From Lactifluus volemus (Eukaryota > Basidiomycota > Agaricomycetes > Russulales > Russulaceae): a stretch of 64,000 nt of DNA. Position numbers and translations under genes: made by a program. The notes under the pieces were generated by a model. That model saw only the letters and a program-made list of their open reading frames with translations, searched no databases and was not told where the DNA came from. Where the stretch lies: assembly GCA_022376515.1 (NCBI GenBank), contig WTXI01000044.1, positions 186,001-250,000 on the forward strand. The letters are read 5' to 3'. Shown here in pieces: positions 24,807 through 37,866 of this stretch (positions are counted from its first letter, which is position 1; every line of letters begins with the position of its first letter).

Positions 24807-27800
24807 GGTATGGCTCTGTTGTACAGCCTTTAGACAGGGACGTGGCGAGGCCAGACGCGTGTGATACGCCTGTCTTTTCGATTTTCGGTTACTCTTTCTA
24901 CACGAGGTATCTCTATTTCGGTGAACTTCTCTGCGCCCGGTTAATATTTCAGAGAGGTGGGAAATTAAAAAATCGGAGAAATAGCGGTTGAGAGAAGAAG
25001 GAGAGCTTGTTCCGGGAATCGAAGCGAGTCGAGTGAGAGTGCGAGCGAGCGTGTGCGTGAGAGGGTGGTGGCATTCATTTTTGGGGTCAAATAAACAAGC
25101 ACAAGCTTATTCGATCCGATCCGTCCCTTTTTTTGGGTCAAGAACCCCAGATTTAGATCTCTCAGTTCGAGACCGATCCAGTCCGCGGTCAACAAAAGAA
25201 AGGACTGCTAGGACAAGTGACCTCATATATTTTATTATTATTCTATTCTTGCTTTGCGTTGTTTCAGTGTGAGTGAGAGTCCCCTAGATTCCTCGGACCT
25301 TTGCCCTACAGCGTCTACTTCCCTCATCGACGTCACCTATACTTCATTAACATGCACAGCTTTCTCACTCACCCTCACACCCTCGGATCTTGGGCTTACT
25401 CACTTTCTAGAATGGGCCATCTCATCCATCCCTACCTGCGCCGGAGTTGATTACATCTCTACATGTAGGTTTGTTCCATTTCCTACTCAATCAAAGACTA
25501 GTGACGCCTATGTCGTCAGTTATACGCCCTGCCCAGAAGAATGGCGTCAGCGTAATTCCGGGTGTTGTATCTTTCTCGCTTACAGCACCTGTGCAGACAT
25601 TGCGGTGTGTGTAATAGAGAAGGACCAGACCCAAGGTGCGTTTGTATTTTGTCATGGGGTCGGCGTGGGCATGGCCCACCTGATTTGAGGCACATTGCAT
25701 CATCACCAGACCCTTAGTGCCTGACAAGTGTTCTTTACGCCAACCGCCGCCTAGCCAATACCAATTCAACATGTCTAACCTCTCTCACATCTCCTCCCGT
25801 CCTTGCGACTGTGGCGTCCTCGGTATCAATAGTCTGCGGGCACGGTCACCTCGAGGTACCACTTCGCAGTCGTGTGAAACATTCATACCTTCTCATGCTG
25901 CCCCGTCACAAGACATGCAAAGCCGTATTTTGACCCTCCAAACGTTTGGCCCTCTGTCTATTACACATACCGTCTAAAGCCCTCACTCGGTGGATATCTG
26001 TGGGTGTCCCCCGCCCTCACTAGTACTATGCCAAGCCATGTCCATGTTTCTCATGCAACTCACGCGACCTTCCTTCTACATGATTTCGTCATTCTCCTCT
26101 CTGATGACTTGCCTTTGCCCAGGTTGTCGGCTTTCCTTTCCCACTTTGGTGTTCGGTCCTGGTTCGTTTTCTTGCACTCGAGCGGGAATGGAAGGTCTTC
26201 GCCGACGAGAGCAATAATGACGCAGTCCTGATTCGCGGTGTTGATGCATCGGTTGCGCCTTTCTCTGCTTCGCCTCTCGTTCAGTTGCGCCGCTTCCGCG
26301 AGAGGACACCAGCGCTGAGCGTTTGATGCCTCGGGAACAACTCGAGCGAGGAAAGACTTCGATCTTGAAAGACGGCGTAATTTGTGCAACCTCCGGAAGG
26401 AGTATCGCCGGTGCGCATGCCACAGTGAGGAGCAAGAAGGCGACCTGCGTGCAGCCAAGGTGAGTATTTTCGCGAACTTAGGGGGTTCTTCAAACAGGTT
26501 GCGTACATTTCGCCATTCCGTAGCACCCGCTGCGCGAATTTTGCTATATACATTTACAGCATAGCAGCAACCCACACCCAGCCCCGCTTGAAGTTTGTCC
26601 CTAATTCTGCATCTTCTCTACCTGATCTCTTCTGCCCATCGTGCAGATCGTGCGAGCAGAAGCACGCCCAGTTGACATATTCTGAATCTCCGTCAGCCGC
26701 ACAAGTCACCAACATTCCCATTCAAAGTCAACTCCGGCCCGAAGTGGCGTAGCTCTCAAAAGTCCTGCGCAGTTAACGCTGTTTGATGACCCTCCGTTCA
26801 GCCCTATACACCCTTCCCGAGTTCATAGAAAAGAAAAATATTTTCCGTCTTTGCATCATGGCCCATCACCACTCGAGCGATCGCTGTCCAGATCGGCATG
26901 CGTTTCTACCGGGGAGGTTAAATGCCCCAAGCTGGCTTCCTTTACCCATCAGCTTCGCAGACACTCCCGATACGATCGCAACTGACTAGGTACTCTCATG
27001 TGTACCATCGCTTTCCAGTATGGATCTGGATTGATGAGAGCGTAATGTCGCAAATCACGTCATTGAATTCCTCCTACGGGCGTCCCTACTCACGCGTAAT
27101 ACCAAAACTGTCCTCTTGAGTTGCTTATCACTGTTACACTTTTATTTGGCTGTGACTTACCCAAGAATCCAGCGATACAGTCTGCCGAAAGTCGGTTTGA
27201 CTCGATACTCGAACTCTTGATCCAGACCTTTTACTTTGGCCTGGGCGCCCTTTGAAGTGCTTCGTGAATCCCAGGGTTCAAGTCTAGATGGATGAGCCGC
27301 TGCCGCCACATGTGGCATGTGACCAACACGGCCTTTTTCCACTCACCCGCCGTTTGGTCGTTTGTTTCTTTGATCGTTCTGTCCTGTTCTATATAATTCG
27401 ACGACATCACTGTCGTAGTATGATATGGTATATTATATGTATGCACATCATTTACGCTCGATGGTGGGAAAGTTGGGAAAGGCCCAGGCGCAACGTCATC
27501 ACGCGTAAACTTGTTACACACGCTGTAAACGTAGCCGAGAGACTTCACAAAATCCATCCGCTGGGGAGGCTACGCCTCAGCATCCGAGTCATAATCCGAA
27601 CCGCTCAAACTTGCGAGTGCCTTTCAGAGGCATTGGCCCTACGTTTCCTGGATCCCATTCGTACCGTGACGCCATTCGTACTCTCGGGGTAAGTGACATG
27701 CACATACCGCATTTCAAACCGAAAACCGACAAAGTCAGGAACGGTGTTGTAATCGTCGTTTTTTCACCGGGATCAGCTGACAGAGGTAGCAGCTCCAGCT

Positions 27801-29181
27801 CCAGTCCTCCAGCTCAACGTCTGTTCAGAAACACAAACTTGACGGTATCGAGCGCTTGTTCGTCAATGGCTAGTTGCAGATTTTGGCATGTACGTGTGGT
27901 CTTTGTTGAGATTTGGAAGTGTCATGTTACGCCGTGCGTGTGTCGACGGTTCGTTAAACCGTTGGACTCGCTCCGATCGAGTCTGCTGACAGGGTCACGA
28001 TGTGATAATCAACCGGGCGTTTCTTTTCAGCTGACGTTTCTTCTCATTGCGTAAGGAACTGGACACTTTTTTTTTTTCTCTTGCGGGCCGTGGCGTATGA
28101 TGCAATTGAATCACTTTTATTTGAAGTCGGTGTGTGTGAAATTCATATCCCTCCCGCTTTTCTCAATCTGCCGGTCCAAAGTAATCAGTGACATGAATCA
28201 AGTGAGGCGCTTCGGCTTCGCCTGCCCCACACCCGAGGGCTTTAGTCGTTAAACCGAGAATGATCGAGGGCTGGGGAGAATACGTAAGAAGAGATCGGGG
28301 GTTCTTCTTCTCACCGTTTGTTGCCGCTGTGTGCCCTGTGGGATCATGACGTTACGCGCCAATTTGACGATTTTATGATTCATGATCTACATAAGTTATC
28401 CATCGCAGCTCGTGCCCCGGAGGCGTGAAGGGTGTCGCGGAAACCATACTGTACGTAACAAGGCTTAGGGGTGGCTCGGGCTAGAATTGTACAGAAACTT
28501 AATGTATCACCAGCTGCTCGAATACCCGCGAGAACAGTCATTTCTCGAGGTCGTGGTATTGCACTTCTTTCAGGAATACCACGAGCAAATTGTTGTACCG
28601 CCTGCCTTCTTTCCATACTTCCGTTCTGATCGTCGCCGTAACATGAGAGGCATCATGATGACCGTTTGTGACGCAGGTGGAGCTCGACCCGGACGCACTA
28701 GACACTGAGCTCACCCACATCGTCATCGACACCTGGCTTGATACGGATCGTCTGAGTAGAATTCTGGCCTATGTTATAACGTACTCCGTATTGTTTTCAA
28801 ACAGAATTTGTTTTTGCGCCCTTTGCGCCCAAGCTCGAACTACGTCGTGCGCCTTTTCTTCGGGCCGAATTATTATAAGCCCGCCACTGCACCGTTTTTC
28901 GCAACCTGTTCCACATTTCGCACGTCCAAGAGTAGAGGTATTCACGGTGATAGAACCAAAAAAAGTTTGGCGCGCTCGCAAGGCCCCGGATAAATTGTCA
29001 AGTAGATATCTTTGCAGATTCATCATGAGCTACACGATGTTTTTACGAGCGAGATGGTACGGAGGAAGAAGCAAAGAGGTACTAAAACAAACGTAAATCA
29101 TATCATATACCCAAGTATGAGTAGGTCCGCACAAAATTAGATCAATTCATCCAACTTGTATCGTCATAGTTGGCCAGTGCA
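24807..29181. other. gap with fragmented coding-like sequence
   Basis: No complete gene was recognised. On the plus strand 26100-26465 has coding-like stretches in three frames: VRFLALEREWKVFADES up to about 26325, then pieces up to RKEYRRCACHSEEQEGDL, ending at a good donor (GTGAGT, 26461). This may be a multi-exon gene I could not join, or a frameshifted relic. At 28670-28770 a plus-strand frame reads LDPDALDTELTHIVIDTWLD, weakly like a BRCT segment of fungal DNA ligase IV, but isolated. The rest shows nothing I can support. Confidence 0.3.
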
Positions 29182-31727
29182 TCATCGTGTGCCTTCTCTG
29201 GAGTAACCTGGGCCAGTAGGTCCGCGCGGGCCGTCCCGCTCATATCCACCATATGTTTCCCCATACAGTTCTACTGGAGGCGGGCGATTATGATTATATC
29301 GCGGTGGCGATGCAGGATGCGGAATCGGTATAGGCACCGGTATTGGTACCGAGGGCAATGGTGGAGGCAGTGAGTCCTTATTTGGCGAACTCGAAGGTGA
29401 CGACGGGTGATGAGGACGAGGATAGTAGGCTTCCCCCGTTGCACCAGCGTAGTTGTCATCCCGTGCCCTCTTGGGCGGTGGCGGTCGCAACTCGGTGAAC
29501 TCGCGATTTGGCGAGCCAGGGCTGCGTGGGCGTCCACGAGGGGCAAATGTTTCAAATGGACGTCTCACCGAGTCATCAAACGACCACCTCTCACGGTTAC
29601 CTTGATCGCGATCAACAAACCGCTTGTGTAGGCCAGTATACGAAAGCTCAGGATACCGCCCACGCTCGCGATCCCAGTGAGAAGGTGGAACGTGTGGTGA
29701 GGGTTGCGGCTGACGGTCACGAGTACGGTCTTTACTGGCCCAATACAAGCGATCACGGTCATGGGATTCACGATAGCCGCGCCTATCCCCATAGTGCGTG
29801 GGAGACCAGCGTCCACGCTCATCGAAGCGTCGGATGCCGTCACCGGGTGGTAATGGATGTCCATCTAAGCGACGGTCATCCTCTGAGGGGCGGTTGAACT
29901 CGGAGCGGAAGTACGGCCTGAAGTTGGATGGACGCTCACGCGAGGGTTCACGAGCGCGGTAAGACAGCGACGACTGTGCAGATGACACTGTTGAGGGAGT
30001 GGGGGTAGGATGCGGAAGATGAGGTCTGGATTCATCGTGGCCGACAGAGGGTGCACGAGAATAGGTAGATAAAGGAGGCGTCCGGTCGTCTGCAGCAGTA
30101 AGTGAAAAGCGTTCCCGATCTCCGTTAAGCACTGAGCGTGAGTCAACAATGTGTAAAGGTTTGGGGACACGAGTATGAGACGAATCATTCAGTGGTTGGT
30201 CCATAGTGGGTAACGCAGCGGGATCTATACCAGGATTTTCTGGAGGCTTTGAAAGGCGTTCTTCCGAAAATAGTCGTGTTGGTTCTACCCGTAACATTAG
30301 CTGATGGGGATGTGCAATGGAGGTTGAAGGGACATGGTTTGAATGGTCTTCTAAAGGTGCCACAAAGCATGACGTCGATACATGTTGGCTCTCAGCAGTC
30401 ATTGGGGCTGACAAACTGCCCGATGGTCGACGGTCACTAGCTGCCACGCGGTCCGTAGTAGGATCAGGAACAGGATTAATAGCAACAGGAGGGCCAGGAG
30501 AAGGGGCAGAAGTAGAGGTTAGAGGAACAGACACATGAGTCTTCGCAGCCTGAGTTGCATCAGGACGCCTCTCATTTCCTAGATAAGATCCTTGTGGCAG
30601 GTCTCGATATGGAGCATTCCTAGATCGATTCTCTTCTAACAATGGGCGGCGCTCATAGTTAGGGATGCGACGGTCATCAAACGAGCGCCGGTCTACCAAA
30701 CTAGGTGGACGCTTGTCTTCGACGTGGGGAGGACGTCTATCATCGTCTGGGAGGGAATGCCTATCGAAGCTTGGGGGGAGGCGGTCATTATTCAAAGACG
30801 GTCGATCAAAGTCAAAACGTCGATGGTCACTCAAGCTCCTGCGCTGGTCTCGCTCCCTTTCGCGGTTCCGTTCAAGTACCTCGTGCTCCTTCTCCCAGTC
30901 ACGTTCGTGGTCATACGAGAGCATGTCTTGAGGTGGCGGCCGCTCTTTATCTGACATGTAGGGCGGGTGACGGGAAATACCATACTCACTATCGGGACCA
31001 TGACGACGCCTCTCCGGAGATGAAAGGAATTGTGGTCTTCCTTGTTGGGGATCGCTTGTGCTAGCACGGCGGGAAGTTTCTCGCGCGGTAAAAGTGGAAT
31101 CTGCGCCAAAACGTGAAGGAGGAAGGTTGGTCCCCACATTGGAGGCAATACCGCCACCGTTGACATCCGTAGCATCTTCAGTAGAAGTAGACCTGAATTG
31201 AGAGGTAGCCAGGCGGAGAGGGTCATCAGGATGTGACTGCAATGCGATGCTACCGTTATTTGAGGGGCAATTCTGGTCCCGAGGGTCCGCCGGAGAGGAA
31301 GAAATCTGCACAGCAGACGATAATCAGGGAAGGGTGATGCTACAGAAGCAAAAAAGGTGCGCACTGTACTACGAGAAATACCGGGCCTCGAAGGTACACT
31401 ACGATGACTCTGAGCGGCAGAGACACCATGGGTTTCGTGGGCATCACCAACGAAGTTGGAGGATATCAGTTTCTCGGCGGTGGTGGTAGATGGCATAGTC
31501 GTAGCATTCTCCGGGTTCTCTGGGATCTGTTCTGGATGCGGGAGCACCCTGAACGGCAGGGAGCCTTTATATAGGCTGGCGAGCGCAGCTGGTCGTGGTA
31601 TCGCACGGAAAAATTCGTGTTGATTACTTTTTATTGCATCTTTGAGGCGCTCAAGCACCTCGAGGTCACCCTGACCTGGGGGGAGTGACGGATCGGGGAA
31701 GAACTGTGCCTGTTGGGGATGCTGCAT
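29182..31727 (-). CDS. Arg/Asp/Ser-rich nuclear-type protein
   Basis: Exon 1 (31727-31365) and exon 2 (31305-29182) join in phase across a 59-nt intron (GTGCGC to TGTGCAG) to about 828 residues. The N-terminus is ordered: MQHPQQAQFFPDPSLPP, then a helix DLEVLERLKDAIKSNQHEFF and PRPAALASLYKG. The rest is long low complexity with many RD, DR and RR pairs (ERNRERERDQRR, DRRSFDDRR), Pro-rich patches and a C-terminus rich in PVPIPIPHP, Gly, Tyr and Arg. Such RD/RS-type chains are typical of RNA-processing or transcription-associated proteins; no RNA-binding domain was seen. The N-terminal helix region looks conserved among mushroom hypothetical proteins, from memory only. Function unknown. Confidence 0.8.
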
Positions 31728-32320
31728 CTCCGTTGAAGAGGGCCCGTGGCTGGAAAGAAGGGGGGGAAAAAATGGTGAGGCCTATGGGTGATGGAGGGGT
31801 GTATGTGTACTAGATGACGCAGTGATAGTGAGGGAAGACAATCACTGAAAGATAAAGAGGAATATTTTCGGGCCTGGTAAGCGTGGTAAGGTTGCGTTCA
31901 ACGACTAGGATCTCTCTTGCGTCGTCGTCCTTGCAGCGCCAACATGGAACGACTCCCAGCGTTTTGGGCTGTGTACCAACCATGAGCGTTTGCCACGTTA
32001 CTTGCAGCATGTTCACGTACTCTTCGGTCAAAAGTTTTAAGCACCGGATTAATCCAAAGAAAAATGGTAGTGTGTGGTTCAATCAGCGCAGGGCTGAGCC
32101 CCCGAAAGCTGACGACCACGACCACGGAAGTCACGTGCTGCAAACAACTTTCATCATTCCCTGACGACGACGACGACGACGACGACAGGTCATGGGCACA
32201 TAAAAATATTTATCAAAACGAGTATACAAGTGGTCTTTCTGAATTATTCAAAAGAAAAGGAGGTAGGAAAATGGTTTAGGCTTAGAGCGATTGTCCAAAG
32301 AAAAGGTGTGGATACGGAGG
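31728..32320. other. intergenic gap between two minus-strand genes
   Basis: About 590 bp between the start of the Arg/Asp-rich gene and the end of the next minus-strand gene. It contains a GAC microsatellite and no supported reading frame. It should carry the promoter and leader of the 31727 gene (C/T-rich on the minus strand at 31745-31775) and the 3' end of its neighbour. Confidence 0.4.
32163..32186 (+). repeat. GAC trinucleotide microsatellite (8 copies)
   Basis: Eight uninterrupted GAC units occur in the intergenic gap between the Arg/Asp-rich gene and the membrane-protein gene, outside any supported exon. Confidence 0.95.
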
Positions 32321-33164
32321 TCAGATTGAAGCTCGGCCCTCCTCAACGTCGACAACGCTGGCAGACTTCTTCTCGTCATTCTCCTGGTACGGGGGAGCAA
32401 CCTCCTCACTATAAACAAAGATCATTTCCTCGGGCGCAGGGGCGCCACGGAAGGCGCGCATAACCAACACGGTCAAGACCCAGGACATGCGTAGAAGTAC
32501 GCCTATCCCACATCCTGACATCAAGAAATGTCAACACGGACCACCACACAATCATACTCGAACTACAGAAAAAAAACGCACCCAAGACAAAGGCAACAAT
32601 CCGTCCCTCCCAGGGCCCGAGTGACATCAATGCATGGTGGACGCGCTGCAAAAATGGGCGGTCTAAATGGCCATTCTCGATCCCGTGCGGCCCATGGCGC
32701 ATTACGACAGCATCCGGATGGATCCCACCCTGAGAATTCCCAGCTTTGATCATAAGAGTAGGTTCTATGGCAGAAGCCTGGATGAGCTTATGATGGGTGA
32801 TGTGGACCCGAGTGACGCTGCCGTCGAGTATGGGCGTGGTGACGGACAGGGAGGAACCACTAATCCCAATGGCGGAGAGGAGGCGGGAGGCTGTGCTCTG
32901 AATGGCTTTCTGCATGTTCTTACAGAGATGACGCATCTTGGCCGGCTTGGCATCCTCCCCAACAACGGGTTGCGCATGCGCAGCAGCATAGCCCAGGCGG
33001 ATGGGGGAGAGCTCGGTAGTAGCGATCATGACATCGAGAGGATTGGCAGTGGCTACCAAGTCGATTCATCAGTGAGAGATGTCGCACGAGTATGCAACTC
33101 CTGATTGATATGACATACCAAGGCTAGCGCCCACAAGGAGGAGAGACGCTGTCCCAAATCTCAT
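32321..33164 (-). CDS. signal-peptide protein with conserved membrane motif
   Basis: Exons 33164-33119, 33052-32582 and 32514-32321 join in phase to about 236 residues. The first exon and join give a signal peptide (MRFGTASLLLVGASLATAN), missed if only the longest frame is read. The luminal part has RHLCKNMQ, a His-rich stretch and LQRVHHALMSLGPWEGR, followed by a membrane helix AFVLGCGIGVLLRMSWVLTV and a short tail ending in an acidic EEGRASI. The GPWEGR-x-(V/A)-AFVLGCGIGVL-(L/I)-RM-(S/F)-WV motif is one I know from many basidiomycete hypothetical proteins, where it forms the single C-terminal membrane helix. The function is unknown; a type I membrane protein of the secretory pathway is the simplest reading. 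The middle intron (donor GTGCGT, acceptor TGTCAG) falls inside the helix. Confidence 0.85.
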
Positions 33165-33388
33165 AATATATGATCACTGTTGTTCTATGTGTGAGAGATA
33201 ATTGCTACGAGGGGAGTGAAGGTGGTTTGGAAGAGGGCAAAGGGTTGGTTGCCACATATCATCTAATGCTTATATAATCTGTTCGCATCGGTACAAAAGG
33301 ATGGCCGGGTTGGCCAGTGGCTGGCACTGCCAGCGCAATGACTCTCGTCGAGTCATCGAGTCACGAAAGATTACGATGTAAACAAGGT

Positions 33389-34454
33389 TCATGTTAGCCG
33401 AACAATAAAGAACATAACCACGAATGAAATCAAGACTACAAGAACACTTGTTATCGTCAGACATGTCGTTCCGAGGCTCTTACTGCGGTGATCACGCAGT
33501 CGCACACGCTCCTGCTTCATCACGTCAAAATTCGCACCAATCTTTTCCTCCGTATTGCGCAACACTGCCTGGTCCGCTGCAAGTGCACTTGAAAAATGCT
33601 CGGCATTACGCCGGAGTTGACCTGCCATTTGCGCCAATTGCGCAGAGAGCTCTTCTTGCAGCACTGTGCGGTGCTGCAAAAGCGCTTGCGTCGGTGTACC
33701 ATCAGCCGTCGTAGATGATAAAGGTACTCCAGGTGTTCCTGGAGGAAGACGGACCGGGGACGCGATAGTTGTAGTGTCGAGTGAGGGCTCTAGGGGAAGA
33801 AGTGAGCTTTCCTCCTCTGTCGAACGGAAAACGTCGGCATTGGGACCAGAAGTGACGTCCGACGTCGGGGCTATGCGCTGGAACACCGGTAAATCGGCCT
33901 TTCGGGCAGATAGAGGCGGGAGCGGAACTGCATCAAGGAAGGGGTCGGGATGAGGTGATTTCGGGATGATCCTCTATTTCACAGTTGGGCTTGGAAGCAT
34001 GAAAAAGATACACTGTGACCGTACCTTGTTCACTGATAGCATGAAAGCGTCCAACTTATCTAGTAGACCACGGATGTCATCAAGACGTCGCTTGAGCGTT
34101 CTACAAACCTCGCGTTTTATGCCCGAGTTGTCTCAAGAAGAACAAGCAGGAACCTACGCTGAGGGCTGAGTTTCATTGTAGAGCTCTACACCGCTTAGTA
34201 ACTTCCTTGCATGTTTTAATTGCTAAACACAAGTCGGCTAAGTGTTGAATCGGAGGGACTGGGAAAGACCTAACCTGCAGTATTCCCTGTGATTTAAGCC
34301 AGAGTGTTATGTTTCGTTCAGATTCCCAATCAGATTCGTTGACTGATTTTTCTAGGCGTCGCACGAGACGGACAAGGTTGACACGGTCGTGAAGGATCTG
34401 TTCTGCCGAGTTCATGGAGAACAAGTGAGGCGGATGCCCGTGTCTAGCGCTCAC
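33389..34454 (-). CDS. USE1: USE1-like ER SNARE
   Basis: Exons 34454-34275, 34222-34158, 34100-34025 and 33898-33389 join in phase to about 276 residues (263 if the Met at 34415 is used). The N-terminus reads RVNLVRLVRRLEKSVNESDW; the small middle exons give LKHARKLLSGVELYNE and LDDIRGLLDKLDAFM. The last exon has the SNARE helix (HRTVLQEELSAQLAQMAGQL, then EEKIGANFDVMKQERVRL) and a C-terminal membrane anchor (TITSVLVVLISFVVMFFIV). This is the order of the USE1 family, a tail-anchored Q-SNARE acting in Golgi-to-ER retrograde fusion with Sec20, Ufe1/syntaxin 18 and the Dsl1 tether. The acceptor of the last exon (GAAAG) is weak; a stronger upstream AG would break phase. The Pro/Thr-rich linker is typical. 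Confidence 0.88.
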
Positions 34455-34962
34455 TTGATTTTGAACTCCGACATATACGTTAAACTGACTAGACGCCTAA
34501 CCCGAGTTCAAGACAGTGGGCTCATATAAGCGTCGCTTGAGGGCGTTATTCCAGGAGTGCTTTCCCCCTGTCCGTTCCCTGAATAGTGATACAGTACAGA
34601 ATCAAGGGCCTATGCAACGAGTATGTACTGTAGACGGTTGTGAATAAATTCCTGTCGGAAACTCATCTGGGCCACCGAATGTGCGCGTGTGCGACCGACC
34701 GTCTCTCATACTTGCTGGCCTGCCCATCATCTAGAATTCACTCAACTAGAAGCCGCAGCACCTCTTGCGGTGTGGGAGATACACCGCAGCAGTCGGACCG
34801 ACCGGACCGACCGCATACTTATTAGCTTCTTCCTCGACTTCAAGCCTCAGGCCTCCGTTTCTCCATTTTCCCGCACGAATTACTCTCATATCGAGGCTAC
34901 GTGCAAAATTCAAAAAGGAAAAATACAACGTGAACTGGGCGCGTATACTCAAGCGCAGAGTC
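34455..34962. promoter_or_regulatory. divergent promoter region USE1 / SQS1
   Basis: These 508 bp separate the start of USE1 (minus) from the start of the SQS1-like gene (plus). No coding frame is supported. The stretch contains a short GGACCGACC direct repeat near 34796-34813. The promoters of both genes should lie here. Confidence 0.5.
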
Positions 34963-37829
34963 ATGGCAGGCCGAAAACAACGTGGTCGAGGTCGCGGCCG
35001 GGGCAGAGGCTTTGACCCTGGCAGGGGTAGAGGAAGTGGAGGTCGTGGCACCAATAGAGGACGTGGGCTTGGCTATACTCCCATACGCGAAATCGATACC
35101 ACCTCATGTACGTCCAATCCTTCTTGTCAACCTTTTGAGACTTCATGATCAGCGTAGACCATAGAGGTACAGTTGATGGGCCCTCGGGACCTGCGGGAAA
35201 AGTGGCGAGCTCTGACTTTAACAACTCGCGGCGCCCGACTCCTCTACACTGGCAGGGCGCCAGACCCTCCCACGTCAACGGTTTTCAACGTGACAGTAGT
35301 TCCCCAGACTTATTGGGACCTAAGGAGGGCGGGCGGAAACGTCGATTAGAATCAAAACTGCGCCACGGTGATGCTTCACTTTCGCAGTACCTCTATGAAG
35401 ATAGGCCACTCCTCAAGCCAGTTAGTTTCGTTCGGTCTAGGTATGCCCCAACACTATTTCTGAAGGAGGAGGAAATTTTTCAGCCTGTGGCTGAAGAAGC
35501 AGGTCAGCGCACCCATCACTTCACCAAATGCTGTTATACATGATGTTCGTTTATTCTGCCTCCAGGTGAACAAGAAAACAATCATGGCTCAACTGCTGAA
35601 CGCATTTATCGAGTCTTCCGTGGAGGTGATCCAAGTCCTAATTTGTCGGAATCTCCGTCCGATCCCGAAGGGCTCCTGGAGATCGATTTTGCGGATCTAG
35701 GAAGGTTCATGGGTGAGGTTGAAGCCGTCGGTGACTCATCGCGAAATACCACAAGTATGAGCGTGGAAGTGGTGGACAGTCAGTCTGCAGCCAAGGTCGA
35801 AGAACGATTCACGGGAGTCTGTATCGATACCAGTCTATCGCCACTCCATGATTCAACATTACCCGCCAATCATATCGTAGTCGAGCGCTCTGATGCTCAT
35901 AGGCGAGCCGAATACGTAGATGAAGATGATGAAATCGTATATGTCGCGCCTTATCCCCGAAATGGCAAACTCATCTGTGGCTCCTCTTCTGCGGCTGCGG
36001 CAGCATTTCCCCCTGTAGCTGAGACTGGGCTCGTTGCTACACCGAGCCATCCGGAGACTGATCCCTCTCCAAACGCCACATCTTTCCCATCACAATCAGC
36101 CCCAAAAGCATCCTCGCCTCCGCTTGCAGCTGTACCCCTTCCTTCCCGGACTTCCAAGGACACAACTTTCCTACTCCCTCGTCCTTCCCCCAGACCAACA
36201 TATCAGGAACGATGGCCAGGTCGCGCTGCCAGGCGACGCAGGGAGCAGCCTGTCGCGTTTAGTTCGTTCGGTGCCCTCCAGGCGGAAGCTTCTCTGCGCG
36301 AGTTGGACCCGTGGCGTGACGAGCAACGCCACGGAGATTCCGACGTTGACTGGGGAGGCTCGACGTCTGAGGAGTGCGAGCAGGAAGACGGTATGATTGT
36401 GGACCAAGACCTCGATGTCGGAGCCATGAGAGCATTTGTGGGAGGCATGAGCGCCGCAGGGCGAGCTCATGTCAGCGCAGGTGATATAGAGGATGAAGCA
36501 AGGATCTGGGCAGAGGAGGTCGAGGAGAGTGACGAAGGGAGCACAACGGAGAGTGACGACGGCGAAGATGAGGGCGACACAGAACTGGAGTTGGCGGTTG
36601 ATGTGTGGGATATGTCGGTACCCGCTAAAGACGGCGGGGCTGCCCTGGCCACCTCACCAGTTGAAGACGAAAATGAAAGTAACTCTGACGAGGAAGAGAC
36701 CCCCAAAAGGTCATTCCAGGAACGTCTCAAAAAGCTTCGCAAGAAGACGGAAGGGCGACCAATCCAAGATGTCTTGCGAGAAGAGCTGGACCACGAACAG
36801 GGGGTCGACGAGTCGGACCATGACACTGCTGATGAGGAAGATCTAATCGCCCACCAAATACAAGTAACGCGATTTACATTTTTTGTTTTCCGCATGGCTG
36901 ATACATGCACCACAGAGCTTCCTCGATGAAAACGGCGAGATTCTCCATGGACAAGATCGTAGGCAGAGAAATCGTAAATTCCAAGCTATTCGTAACGGCA
37001 CATTTGAAATCGATTGCGGCATTGCTGACAGTACGTCTCTACACATCTCCCGTCGCTTTCCTTGCGCTTCTACGTGTCCTCAGGGAGAAAAAAAGAAACA
37101 CATATTCCAGAAGAGCTTCGTCATCAATGGGTACGTGATCGCGAGAAGAAAGCAGAGCGCAAGCGATTGCGCGCGCTGAAGCAAGCCGCGGAAGCCGCGG
37201 ATCCATTTGCCTTCCACAAAGGCGGTAAAAAGTCACGCAAAGCTGGGATAGCTGCTGCTTTGGCTGTACCCATGGATCTCGAGACGGTTGTCAGGCGCAT
37301 GAGACGGTTTGTGGCGGACATTAATGGAACTAATACGCTTTCTCTCCCATCGATGGACCGGGAAATGCGCAAATCGGTGCACGAACTTGCACATGCTTTC
37401 AAACTCAAGAGCAAGAGTCAAGGAACAGGTGTTAGCCGTTTCACGACCGTGATGAAGACAACGCATAGCAGTGGGAGGGTAGATGAGAAAAAGATTGCGT
37501 GGATTCTACGCGGGTCGCCATCCTCCTATGTGGCAGGCGGAGACAAGAGGAATAAGGGCGGGGCTGGTAAGAGACGTCTGCACGATGGTGAGGTCGTGGG
37601 TGAGGTATGCTTGTTCCAAGTTCCCAGGTGTTCATAGACTTCCCGTACACTAACGATATTTTTGTCAAAGGCCGCGCCAAAGTTAGACGGGTCGAACCTC
37701 GGGTTCCGTATGCTATCTGCTATGGGTTGGGAAGAGGGAAGTCGAATTGGAGTTGACGGAGGGCTGGAGGCCCCTTTGGTGGCCGTCATCAAAACCACCA
37801 AATTAGGCCTCGGGGCGAACAGAGTTTGA
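34963..37829 (+). CDS. SQS1: SQS1-like protein with R3H and G-patch
   Basis: Six exons (34963-35111, 35153-35502, 35566-36863, 36916-37030, 37084-37604, 37671-37829) join in phase to about 863 residues. The N-terminus MAGRKQRGRGRGRGRG is an RGG-type RNA-binding tail. The middle is acidic and disordered (DDEIVYVAPY; runs of E and D), then a basic coiled part. The R3H domain lies near residues 700-765 (DLETVVRRMRRFVADI, with RKSVHELAHAF holding the R-x3-H core). The last exon is the G-patch (LGFRMLSAMGWEEGSRIG, LGLGA). This architecture matches yeast Sqs1/Pfa1, a G-patch activator of the DEAH helicase Prp43 in spliceosome disassembly and ribosome maturation. Every splice choice is supported by phase and by the conserved residues it rebuilds. 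Its stop lies 37 bp upstream of the next start codon. Confidence 0.93.
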
Positions 37830-37866
37830 TTGTAGCCTCGGATGATGTAATCGTAGCGGTAAACCT

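Noticed and set aside
27240..27290. possible tRNA T-loop (GGTTCAAGTC)
   Set aside because: The surrounding sequence does not form an acceptor stem or a plausible D and anticodon arm.
36467..36913. Ser-rich minus-strand frame of 148 codons
   Set aside because: Antisense of the acidic region of SQS1.
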